Source of the DNA: Sulfurovum xiamenensis
Lineage (GTDB): Bacteria; Campylobacterota; Campylobacteria; Campylobacterales; Sulfurovaceae
Direction: 5' to 3'
DNA length: 64,000 bases
NCBI RefSeq assembly: GCF_030347995.1
Contig: NZ_JAQIBC010000002.1
Location: 248,001 to 312,000, forward strand
Below, one piece after another: positions 11,535-19,814 of the stretch. Made by a program: the position numbers and the translations under genes. The notes beneath the pieces were generated by a model. That model had not been told where the DNA came from and did not search any database. It saw only the letters and a program-made list of their open reading frames with translations. How positions within the stretch are numbered: the first letter of the stretch is position 1; every line of letters starts with the position of its first letter.

Positions 11535-12587
11535 ATGATCGTCCCTATCGAATTAGCTCATGCTCAAAACATCACTTATGATATTACTATTGATGCATTA
11601 CCCCAACTTACTTTTGACACCAATGTTGTTGTAGTGACAAACCCGACAGTTGCGGGGTACCATCTTGAAACACTTCTTTCTCACATACATGCCACAAAAC
11701 TCAATGTTGTGACGATCCCTGATGGGGAAGGGTACAAGACCCTGGAAACCGTTGAAAATATACTGAATGAATGTTTTGAACATAAGCTCGATAGAAAATC
11801 ACTGCTTATCGCCTTTGGTGGGGGTGTGATAGGAGATATGACAGGATTTACTGCAAGCATTTATCAAAGAGGGATAGACTTTATCCAGATACCTACCACA
11901 CTACTGAGTCAAGTGGATGCGAGTGTAGGAGGTAAAACAGGGGTCAATAACAAATATGGGAAAAATCTCATAGGTGCATTTTATCAGCCAAAAGCTGTCT
12001 ACATAGACCCTGCATTTTTAAAAACACTGCCTCCAAGAGAGTTTGCTGCAGGTATCGCGGAGATAGTCAAAATGGCAGTCATGTTTGACAAAAACTATTT
12101 TGAGTTCCTGCAAAAATCGGATTTCAGTGACACTGAAACACTTAAAGAGGTGATCAAGAAGAGTGTCGAACTTAAGGCATGGGTGGTCAATCAGGATGAA
12201 AAAGAAGCAGGTATACGTGCTGTACTGAACTACGGCCATACCTTTGGTCATGTTGTTGAAAATGAAACCAACTATACGACTTATTTACATGGAGAAGCAG
12301 TCGCTATAGGTATGGTCATGGCCAACGCTTTGGCAGTAGAACTTGGCCTGTTTACACAAGATGAGGCCGATGCGGTCAAAACACTTTTGGAAAATGCCTC
12401 TTTGCCTACCGACTATGTGATCAAAGATGTAGATGACTTTTATGAGCATTTCTTTTTAGACAAAAAAAGTGCGAAAGGGAGTATCAAATTTATCTTACCT
12501 AATGGAATGGGTAACTATAAAATGGCATCCGATATTGATGAAAGTGTAGTAAAAAAAGTACTTCAAAGCTTTGGAGAAAAGAAATGA
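11535..12587 (+). CDS. aroB: 3-dehydroquinate synthase
   Basis: A 350-residue AroB, second step of the shikimate pathway (DAHP to 3-dehydroquinate), NAD- and Zn-dependent. The glycine-rich NAD loop GGGVIGDMTGF (about residues 95-105), the DASVGGKTGVN active-site loop, and the zinc ligands in GIAEIVK, NYGHTFGHVVE and LHGEAVAIGM are all present. It heads a rightward run aroB-mscS-mtaB-ftsH paralogue-bioV with overlapping or nearly abutting genes. From memory, the first four genes have the same order in Helicobacter pylori (HP0283-HP0286). Confidence 0.95.
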   Translation: MIVPIELAHAQNITYDITIDALPQLTFDTNVVVVTNPTVAGYHLETLLSHIHATKLNVVTIPDGEGYKTLETVENILNECFEHKLDRKSLLIAFGGGVIGDMTGFTASIYQRGIDFIQIPTTLLSQVDASVGGKTGVNNKYGKNLIGAFYQPKAVYIDPAFLKTLPPREFAAGIAEIVKMAVMFDKNYFEFLQKSDFSDTETLKEVIKKSVELKAWVVNQDEKEAGIRAVLNYGHTFGHVVENETNYTTYLHGEAVAIGMVMANALAVELGLFTQDEADAVKTLLENASLPTDYVIKDVDDFYEHFFLDKKSAKGSIKFILPNGMGNYKMASDIDESVVKKVLQSFGEKK

Positions 12588-14251
12588 GTTTTAAAAACAT
12601 TCTTATAGCTTTTTCTCTTTTATCTTCTGTTCCAGCCTTTGCTGAACCTGCCTTAGAGCAAAATACTACTACAGAAACGATCATAGAGGCCAATAAAACA
12701 GAAAAACTGCCTTTGGATGTACAGAGAATAGATCAGCTTCTTGTGCAAAAAGAAACACTGCAAAAAGAACTGAGTGATAACAATATCTGGTCAAAGATCT
12801 ATAGTAATTACCATACCTACAAAGAACTTGAAAAACAACAGATTGTACTGGATGAAAACATTGCACGCTTGGAAAAAATCAAACGAAAAACACAAGCTCA
12901 AAAAGAAGAGTATCAAAATGCTCAAGACACCAAGATCACACTTCTTGGCAAACTTCAACTGCTAGAAGAGTATGAAAAAGACCCATTTAAAAAGTTTCTT
13001 ACCCCGCCTGAGATCACTGCTGTACCTAAAGTAGATAGTCCTTTTGCTCTTATCTCTGCAGTATCGTATAGAGAAAAGCTCCAATCCGATATGGAAGAGT
13101 ACAACAACCGCTATGAATCTCTCTATCATATCGTTGAAAAGTTTAAAGAGAAACAGCTTCTTCTTAAAAAACTTTTAAAGTTGGACCCTCTGAACATAGA
13201 GTTCATCAATGAGCAGCAGGACACGATAGATCAAATTAAAACATTTATTCCTGTCCTGGAAATATTTAAAACCACCAAGAATGTGTACAGTAAAAAAATC
13301 GATGAGATCGAGCTCAAGCTCAAAAATGATATTCAAAGAGAGATACAAAGAACGATGACGATCGGTGGGATCATCCTGTTCTTTCTTTTCATTCTCTTCT
13401 TCATTAAACATTTCGTTAAAAAATATATGTCAGAAGATGAACGCTTTTATGCCATCAACAAAGCACTCAACATCTCTTTTGTGAGTATTTTGATCTTAAC
13501 CTTACTCCTTGCCTATATAGAGAACGTGAGTTATCTGGTCACGATCCTTGGTTTTGCCTCAGCGGGTATTGCTATTGCGATGAAAGACTGGTTTATGTCC
13601 CTTATGGGGTGGGCGACCATCGTACTTGGCGGTGCTATCCATGTAGGTGACAGGGTTCGATTTGTACGTGAAGGTGTAGAGTATGTAGGGGATATCGTAG
13701 ATATCTCCATGCTCCGTATGACCATGCATGAGGATGTCAACCTCACTTCTTACATGACCAACCGAAGAGCAGGACGTATGATCTTCATTCCAAACAACTT
13801 CATATTTACTGATATGATCGCAAATTACTCTCACTCTGGACTCAAAACAGTATGGGATGGGATAGACTTTGTCATTACTTTTGATTCTGATGCAAATAAA
13901 GCTACACAGATCGCTAAAGAGATCACCAAAAAATACTCAAAAGGGTATACAGAGATCACAAGAAAACAACTGAACAAACTAAGAAGTAAATATGGTATGA
14001 GAAACACCAATGTTGAGCCTCGTATCTTTACACATATTGAACCTTACGGTTTAAAAATATCTGCATGGTATCTGACAAACTCTTATGCGACGATGACTCT
14101 GAGAAGTACTATTTCCATCGAGATCATCGCACGTATTCAAGAAGAAGAGAAGATACAACTTGCATTCCCTACACAATCTATTTATGTGGATAAAAATGTA
14201 CCTAAACCGGAAATAGGATTAGATACGATCAATCCTCCTCAAGGACTTTGA
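12584..14251 (+). CDS. MscS family mechanosensitive channel with periplasmic coiled-coil domain
   Basis: A 555-residue MscS-type channel. A signal peptide (1-20, SVPAFA cleavage) precedes about 230 residues rich in Lys, Glu and Leu that look coiled coil (45-250). Then come helices at about 253-275 and 292-312 and the pore-lining helix with GFASAGIAIAMKDWFMSLMGW (about 320-340), followed by the MscS beta domain (GDRVRFVREGVEYVGDIVDISMLRMTM). The large extracytoplasmic N-terminus puts it nearer the MscK/large MscS type than E. coli MscS. The ATG overlaps the aroB stop (ATGA). Confidence 0.88.
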   Translation: MSFKNILIAFSLLSSVPAFAEPALEQNTTTETIIEANKTEKLPLDVQRIDQLLVQKETLQKELSDNNIWSKIYSNYHTYKELEKQQIVLDENIARLEKIKRKTQAQKEEYQNAQDTKITLLGKLQLLEEYEKDPFKKFLTPPEITAVPKVDSPFALISAVSYREKLQSDMEEYNNRYESLYHIVEKFKEKQLLLKKLLKLDPLNIEFINEQQDTIDQIKTFIPVLEIFKTTKNVYSKKIDEIELKLKNDIQREIQRTMTIGGIILFFLFILFFIKHFVKKYMSEDERFYAINKALNISFVSILILTLLLAYIENVSYLVTILGFASAGIAIAMKDWFMSLMGWATIVLGGAIHVGDRVRFVREGVEYVGDIVDISMLRMTMHEDVNLTSYMTNRRAGRMIFIPNNFIFTDMIANYSHSGLKTVWDGIDFVITFDSDANKATQIAKEITKKYSKGYTEITRKQLNKLRSKYGMRNTNVEPRIFTHIEPYGLKISAWYLTNSYATMTLRSTISIEIIARIQEEEKIQLAFPTQSIYVDKNVPKPEIGLDTINPPQGL

Positions 14252-15501
14252 TGATGAAAAAAGTCTATTTTAAAACCTTTGGATGTCGTACGAACCAGTT
14301 TGATACACAGGTCATGATGTCAAAACTGAAAGATTATGAACTGACAGATAATGAGCTGAGCTCTGATATCATCGTTGTGAACTCCTGTACCGTGACCAAT
14401 GGTGCAGACTCTTCTGTCCGTAACTATATCTCCTCTATGCAGCGTAAAAATCCGGATGCAAAAGTGATTCTAGCAGGCTGTGGATCACACTCAAAAGGTG
14501 AATCACTCTTTGAAGACAAAAAAGTATTTGGTGTCATAGGTCATTCTGAAAAAGAGAACATCAACGCTATACTTAAAAATGAAAACCCATTTTATCAGAT
14601 CGGTGATCTTGAGCATATTGATTCGACTATTGTTGAAGAGTTTGTAGGTAAAAGCCGTGCTTTTATCAAGATCCAGGAGGGGTGTGACTTTAGATGTTCC
14701 TACTGTATCATACCTGCAGTACGTGGTGATGCACGCTCCCATAAAGAAGAGACTATTTTAGAGCAGATCAACAAACTTGCAGCCAATGGATTTGGAGAAT
14801 TTATCCTTACAGGAACCAATGTAGGAAGTTACGGACAGGATCACAACACCTCCATGGCCAAACTGCTTAAAAAGATGAGTATGATCCGTGGTGTTCGACG
14901 TATACGTATAGGAAGTATGGAGCCTATACAGATCGACGATGAATTCTTGGAGCTTCTCAATGAACCTTGGATGGCAAAACATATGCACATTGCCCTGCAG
15001 CATACCAGCGATAAAATGCTCAAACTGATGAACAGAAGAAATGAGTTTAAGAGCGATCTGGCACTTTTCAGAAAAATTGCCGACCAGGGCTATGCATTGG
15101 GGACGGACTACATCGTAGGACATCCAGGTGAAGATGAAAAAGAGTGGTCTGAGGCGATCTCCAGAGTGAAAGAATTACCTTTGACCCATGTACATGCTTT
15201 CTCCTATTCAAAGCGGGACAATACCCCTTCAGCAACCATGAAACCAGAAGTAAGGGGCAACATAGCCAAAGAGCGTCATCGTGAACTTACAGCTATCATA
15301 AAAGCAAAGAACTTTGCGTTCAGACGGGAGCATACACAAAACCTTGAAGTACTCCTAGAGAGTGGTCAAGATGGTGTCTATCAAGGCTTTGACCAATATT
15401 TTAATAAAGTATCTGTAACAAGTGATGAAGACCTCACTTCAAACTGGGTCCTGCTAAATGATGTGGAGGTAAGCAATGAAGGCAATAAAGCCAAAGTTTG
15501 A
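14251..15501 (+). CDS. mtaB: tRNA t6A37 methylthiotransferase MtaB
   Basis: A radical-SAM methylthiotransferase of about 416 residues that converts t6A37 to ms2t6A37 in tRNA. The N-terminal MTTase domain has its three cluster cysteines (FGCRTNQFD, NSCTVTNGA, AGCGSHSKG). The radical-SAM site is EGCDFRCSYCIIP (CxxxCxxC), and a TRAM-like C-terminus ends near residue 415. Two adjacent ATGs (14251, 14254) follow AAGGA at 14241-14245; either is usable, and the first overlaps the mscS stop by one base. The gene overlaps the next by 26 bp. Confidence 0.93.
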   Translation: MMKKVYFKTFGCRTNQFDTQVMMSKLKDYELTDNELSSDIIVVNSCTVTNGADSSVRNYISSMQRKNPDAKVILAGCGSHSKGESLFEDKKVFGVIGHSEKENINAILKNENPFYQIGDLEHIDSTIVEEFVGKSRAFIKIQEGCDFRCSYCIIPAVRGDARSHKEETILEQINKLAANGFGEFILTGTNVGSYGQDHNTSMAKLLKKMSMIRGVRRIRIGSMEPIQIDDEFLELLNEPWMAKHMHIALQHTSDKMLKLMNRRNEFKSDLALFRKIADQGYALGTDYIVGHPGEDEKEWSEAISRVKELPLTHVHAFSYSKRDNTPSATMKPEVRGNIAKERHRELTAIIKAKNFAFRREHTQNLEVLLESGQDGVYQGFDQYFNKVSVTSDEDLTSNWVLLNDVEVSNEGNKAKV

Positions 15502-17152
15502 CCCATCAATGCTGAATCCCTCGAATGTAAAAGTGATTGTAGGACTGCTTGTACTGTTGGTGTTCTTACTTTCATTTGCTATTCTTAGGGATACAGATAC
15601 ACTCATTACCCACGATCAGGCCAATGCTCTCTACACTGAAAACAAAATACAAAAAGTCATTATAGATGGTGATCTCATACGACTAAAGACTGATACAGAC
15701 ACCTATAAGATCTACAAAGATGCAGTGAACAAAACAGCTTTTTTCACCAAATACCCTGTTGAAGTACGTCAGGACAATAGTGACATCTATGATCTTCTTT
15801 CCTTTCTTATCATTATCGCGGCATTTGGTTTTTTATATAGATTAATGCAGCAGAACAGACTGCAACAACTCAAACATATACGTGCAGCCTCTAAAGACGA
15901 TGATACACCTGTCAATGCTCCAGTACAGGCATTGACATCCACTATCACTTTTGCAGATGTCGCAGGGATAAAAGATGTGAAAGAGGAGCTTGAAGAAATC
16001 ATTGATTTTCTCAAAGCACCGCAGAAATATCGTGACTTGGACATTCGTCTACCCAAAGGTGTGCTCCTTGTAGGTCCTCCCGGTGTAGGTAAAACACTTA
16101 TCTCCAAAGCCGTCGCGGGTGAAGCCAATGTACCTTTCTTTTACCAAAGTGGGGCTTCTTTTGTCCATATCTATGTAGGCATGGGGGCAAAAAGGGTTTC
16201 TGAACTCTTTAAAAAAGCCAAACAGATGGCACCGAGTATTGTTTTTATCGATGAGATCGATGCTGTAGGTAAAAGCCGCGGTGAATTCAGAAATGATGAG
16301 AGAGAAGCCACACTTAATCAACTGCTCACGGAAATGGATGGTTTTGAAGAGAGTTCAGGTGTCATCGTCATCGGTGCGACCAATAAAATAGAGATGCTCG
16401 ATGAAGCACTGCTAAGAGCAGGGCGTTTTGATAGACGTATACATATTTCACTGCCAGACCTGGAAGACAGGGCCAAAACACTTGAGCTCTATCTTGCACA
16501 CAAACCAAACAATGTAGACATCGATCTTGTGGCACGTATGACCGTCGGTTTCAACTCTGCAGCATTGGATACACTGACCAACGAAGCCGCTATCTATGCG
16601 ATGAGAGAAGGGCGTAGTGTCGTAGAAACTTCAGATTTTGAAGCAGTCAAAGAGAAAGTTTTACTGGGAAAACGAAAAATACTCTCTTTTACCGAAGAGG
16701 AGAGAGAGATTCAAGCCGTTTATCAGGCCGCAAAAGCTGTTATCGCTACCTGGCTGGATGTGGAATATGAAAAAATCGGTATCGTCAACACAAGGCTTCT
16801 CAACCAGGAACATGAGATACTCTCCAAAAGCCAGCTGCTTTCACGTATTAAAGTCTATCTTGCAGGCAGCATCGCTACAAAGATACACTATAATGAACAA
16901 TTCACCAATGCAAGTACTGACATTGCTCAGGCAAAAGAGATCGTTAGAAAAGTGGTGTATGAGTATGTGATGAGTGACAACTTCATCGTAACCACACAGC
17001 AGGAAGAGGAACTTCTACGTGACTCTGTTTCAGAGATCACAAAACTTTTAACTACCCTGGATCAAGCACTGAGTGAAGTCACTGCTTTCCTCTTGGCACA
17101 TGAAAATATCACGCCTGAAGAGTGCCGTGTGATCTTACGTAAGATCTTTTAG
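15476..17152 (+). CDS. FtsH-like membrane AAA+ protein with degenerate protease site
   Basis: A 558-residue FtsH paralogue. Membrane helices at about 19-38 and 104-122 flank a short periplasmic domain. The AAA+ module is intact: Walker A GPPGVGKT (200-207), pore loop IYVG (232-235), Walker B IVFIDEID (255-262), arginine fingers in RAGRFDRR (314-321). In the M41 region the zinc motif HEAGH is replaced by YQAAK (416-420), while the downstream TDIAQAKE aspartate is kept, so peptidase activity should be lost. It ends about 75 residues short of typical FtsH. Start at 15476 behind GGAGGT. Probably an ATP-driven unfoldase or adaptor; ordinary FtsH is not in this window. Confidence 0.9.
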   Translation: MKAIKPKFDPSMLNPSNVKVIVGLLVLLVFLLSFAILRDTDTLITHDQANALYTENKIQKVIIDGDLIRLKTDTDTYKIYKDAVNKTAFFTKYPVEVRQDNSDIYDLLSFLIIIAAFGFLYRLMQQNRLQQLKHIRAASKDDDTPVNAPVQALTSTITFADVAGIKDVKEELEEIIDFLKAPQKYRDLDIRLPKGVLLVGPPGVGKTLISKAVAGEANVPFFYQSGASFVHIYVGMGAKRVSELFKKAKQMAPSIVFIDEIDAVGKSRGEFRNDEREATLNQLLTEMDGFEESSGVIVIGATNKIEMLDEALLRAGRFDRRIHISLPDLEDRAKTLELYLAHKPNNVDIDLVARMTVGFNSAALDTLTNEAAIYAMREGRSVVETSDFEAVKEKVLLGKRKILSFTEEEREIQAVYQAAKAVIATWLDVEYEKIGIVNTRLLNQEHEILSKSQLLSRIKVYLAGSIATKIHYNEQFTNASTDIAQAKEIVRKVVYEYVMSDNFIVTTQQEEELLRDSVSEITKLLTTLDQALSEVTAFLLAHENITPEECRVILRKIF

Positions 17153-17168
17153 AGAGGAGTGCCTTCTA

Positions 17169-17681
17169 ATGAAATACTTTAATGGATTTTCGCTTCAAAA
17201 TGAAAAGGAACTCTTCATTCCCTATATGACACCAAGCAAATATGGTGTTGCCGGTTTTTCCTATGGGGCACAACAGGCATTTGAGTATGTATATAACTCT
17301 ACAGAGCGTATAGACAGGCTGATACTTCTCTCACCGGCTTTTTTTCAAACAGAAAAACCAAGTTTTATACGTACACAGCTGCGTTACTTTGAAGCTGGGC
17401 AGGAAGCGTACGTGAAACAGTTCCTGGAAAATGCTGCTTATCCTTCAAACTTCAATCTTTCAGACTATTTGAATGTTGGAACCAAAAAAGAGCTTGAAGC
17501 ACTGCTTAGCTACACTTGGGAGAATGAAAAGATACAGAAAGTCCTTGATAGAGGTACTACCATAGAAGTCTTTCTGGGAGAAAAGGACAAGATCATAGAT
17601 GCACAAAAGGCATTTGAATTCTTCAAACCTTTGACTACTACCTATTTCATGAAAAATGCAGGACATCTACTCAAAGGCTAA
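17169..17681 (+). CDS. bioV: Small alpha/beta hydrolase, BioV-type pimeloyl-ACP methyl ester esterase
   Basis: A 170-residue minimal alpha/beta hydrolase. The nucleophile elbow GFSYG puts S31 at the active site, with acid D140 (GEKDKII) and H166 (NAGHLLKG) completing the triad. The fold is shorter than BioH (about 255 residues), lacking the usual first strands before the nucleophile. Size and sequence resemble the esterase named BioV in Helicobacter, which frees pimeloyl-ACP for biotin synthesis; I recognise this by general resemblance only. It follows the FtsH-like gene by 16 bp, with GAGAGGAG as ribosome site, and closes the operon. No other bio genes are in view. Confidence 0.7.
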   Translation: MKYFNGFSLQNEKELFIPYMTPSKYGVAGFSYGAQQAFEYVYNSTERIDRLILLSPAFFQTEKPSFIRTQLRYFEAGQEAYVKQFLENAAYPSNFNLSDYLNVGTKKELEALLSYTWENEKIQKVLDRGTTIEVFLGEKDKIIDAQKAFEFFKPLTTTYFMKNAGHLLKG

Positions 17682-17727
17682 ATACTAGACATCCGTAAAG
17701 GGGTAGAATAATCTACTCATAACCTAA

Positions 17728-18711
17728 TTATTTTACAGTTTCTAAACTTTTTTGTGTAGCTCTTATACCTATCTCTATCATCTCATAGGCTTTGTCAAAC
17801 TCATAAGCTTCACAAGCATCTCTAGGTATCTCTATCATTAGATCAGGTTCATATTCCTTGAGGGTATTCTCTATTATGAGACTTTGTGTGGCATCTAGAC
17901 TTTTGTTCAGTATATACAAAATATCTATCGGAGGCTTTTCTTTAGAGCTATCCTTACCTATGGCCTCCTTGGCTTTATCTACTAGCTCTAGAGTCTTTTT
18001 ATACAATCTATTTTCTGCTTTTTTCTCTTTTTCTAGTCTCTCTATATGATAGGTATTTTGTATATTCGCATTCAGGTTCACTGCAATAATAATATCCGTA
18101 TCATCTGATAAGACGGAGGCTATGGGTAAGGGCTCCAATACACCTCCATCTACAAGGATCATATCATTTTCAATGACTGGTGTAAACACGGTAGGTATGG
18201 CGATAGAAGCTCTTATAGCATCAATAAGCTTTCCTTCCCTGAAGCATACTTTTTTACGATTTTTGATATCTGATGCCACCGCCATATAGGTGATAGGCAG
18301 ATCTTCTATGGTAATATCACCTATCATCTGTTCTATTTTTTGATACACAGAGTCGATATTAACTATACCTCCATGAGCTAGTGAGATGTCAATCAGCTTA
18401 AGCGTGTCTATAAAATCAAGAGAGAGTACCCACTTTTTATATGCATCCAGTTTTCCTGCCGCATAAAGTCCTCCTATCAGTGCACCCATAGAAGATCCCG
18501 AAATAGATTTGATCGTATATCCTTTCTTTTCAAGCGTTTCTATGACACCAATATGTGCATATCCTCTGGCTCCTCCGCTGCCAAGGACCAAGGAGACAGT
18601 TTTATTATCTTTTTGCATATTACTATCCTTTTTTATCTGTTGACTGTCTGCAAAAAGTAGAAGTGGCAGCAATAGCATCAATACTATCTGTAAAAAAATC
18701 TGCTTTATCAT
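17728..18711 (-). CDS. Patatin-like phospholipase (RssA/NTE type), secreted
   Basis: A 327-residue patatin-family serine lipase or esterase. A signal peptide or anchor (about 1-22) is followed by the oxyanion motif GSGGARG (44-50), nucleophile motif GSSMG with S74, and the catalytic DGG with D188. The C-terminal third is Lys-rich and helical. It is the last gene of the leftward unit containing the AI-2E transporter (38 bp upstream) and antiporter. Activity on phospholipids is likely from the motifs; the physiological substrate is not known. Confidence 0.88.
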   Translation of the reverse strand: MIKQIFLQIVLMLLLPLLLFADSQQIKKDSNMQKDNKTVSLVLGSGGARGYAHIGVIETLEKKGYTIKSISGSSMGALIGGLYAAGKLDAYKKWVLSLDFIDTLKLIDISLAHGGIVNIDSVYQKIEQMIGDITIEDLPITYMAVASDIKNRKKVCFREGKLIDAIRASIAIPTVFTPVIENDMILVDGGVLEPLPIASVLSDDTDIIIAVNLNANIQNTYHIERLEKEKKAENRLYKKTLELVDKAKEAIGKDSSKEKPPIDILYILNKSLDATQSLIIENTLKEYEPDLMIEIPRDACEAYEFDKAYEMIEIGIRATQKSLETVK

Positions 18712-18749
18712 GTTCAGTCAGCCTTATACATTATTTTCTATGCCTTAGT

Positions 18750-19814
18750 TCAGGAAGTCAACAGATGCTGAAACGTCCTTTTGTAAATGTTTAAAATCGT
18801 GTCCAAAAGAGCTGCGATCACTGGACCAATAATGATTCCCAGAGGACCAAAGGAGAGTATACCTCCAAAGATCGATATGAGTATGACCAGGTCAGGCAAT
18901 TTTGCATCATTCCCAACGATCCATGGACGCAAGATATTATCCACCATTCCTACTACCAATACACCCCAAACCACGAGAGCTATACCCCATCCGGTACTGC
19001 CTGTAAATAGTAAATAGAGTGCTGCCGGCAACCAGATCAAGGATGCCCCTAATCCTGGAATAGCAGCTAGAAGAAAAACAATACTCCCCCAAAATGCTGA
19101 ACCTTCGATACCGGCCATCCATAAGCCCAGACCGACCAATACACCCTCAACGAACCCTACAATGATGATGCCTTTCAGAGATGCCCTGGTCACCATCAAG
19201 CCGCGGCTCATCACTTCAGTCCGATCCTCTTCCGAAAGAGGCAGCAAAGAAGAGAGTGTACGGAGTAGTTGCGGTCCATGTATCAAGAAATGGAACATAG
19301 CATAAAACATAATGAACAGACCGATAAAAAATCCCACTGTACCTTTGGTAGCACTTGACAGACTTGAAACCAGCCAACTTCCCATCGCACTGGCTGCCTC
19401 AGAGGCTTTCTTGATAATAGTCTCATGAAAAGGTTCAAGTTTCTCTTTAAAAGGTAACCATTCAGGTAAATGTTCACCTAAAGAGAGATTATTGTCCAAA
19501 ACTTCTTTGACTATAGGACGTGCCTTTTTAGTGATCTCTATGGCTTCACCTGTTACCATACCTGTAAAAGTGGCCAGCGGCAAACCAAAAGTCAACGCAG
19601 TGACGATCAGTGTAGTACTCGCTGCCAGAGCAGATCTTTTTTTGAAATAGTCAAAAAGTTTACGGTAAAAAGGATAAAGCAGTCCCGAAAAGATCGCAGC
19701 CAGGATCAGTGCGATCAAAAATTCATGGATCATCCCGATGAATCCCGTCAGAGCTATAAAGAGCAGGAGCAGAACAAAACCTTGCTGAAATTTATTGGCT
19801 ATCTCGTTTTTCAT
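18750..19814 (-). CDS. AI-2E family transporter (YdiK/PerM-like)
   Basis: A 354-residue polytopic membrane protein of the AI-2E transporter (UPF0118) family. About eight hydrophobic segments are visible, beginning with two at residues 12-48 and ending with the conserved GIIIGPVIAALLDTILNIYK segment. The pattern FIGLFIMFYAMFHFLIHGPQL and SLIWLPAALYLL fits the family. Its ATG overlaps the antiporter stop by 4 bp (19811-19814). Some relatives act as Na+/H+ antiporters or export small molecules; given its coupling to a cation:proton antiporter here, ion transport is as likely as signal export. Confidence 0.88.
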   Translation of the reverse strand: MKNEIANKFQQGFVLLLLFIALTGFIGMIHEFLIALILAAIFSGLLYPFYRKLFDYFKKRSALAASTTLIVTALTFGLPLATFTGMVTGEAIEITKKARPIVKEVLDNNLSLGEHLPEWLPFKEKLEPFHETIIKKASEAASAMGSWLVSSLSSATKGTVGFFIGLFIMFYAMFHFLIHGPQLLRTLSSLLPLSEEDRTEVMSRGLMVTRASLKGIIIVGFVEGVLVGLGLWMAGIEGSAFWGSIVFLLAAIPGLGASLIWLPAALYLLFTGSTGWGIALVVWGVLVVGMVDNILRPWIVGNDAKLPDLVILISIFGGILSFGPLGIIIGPVIAALLDTILNIYKRTFQHLLTS

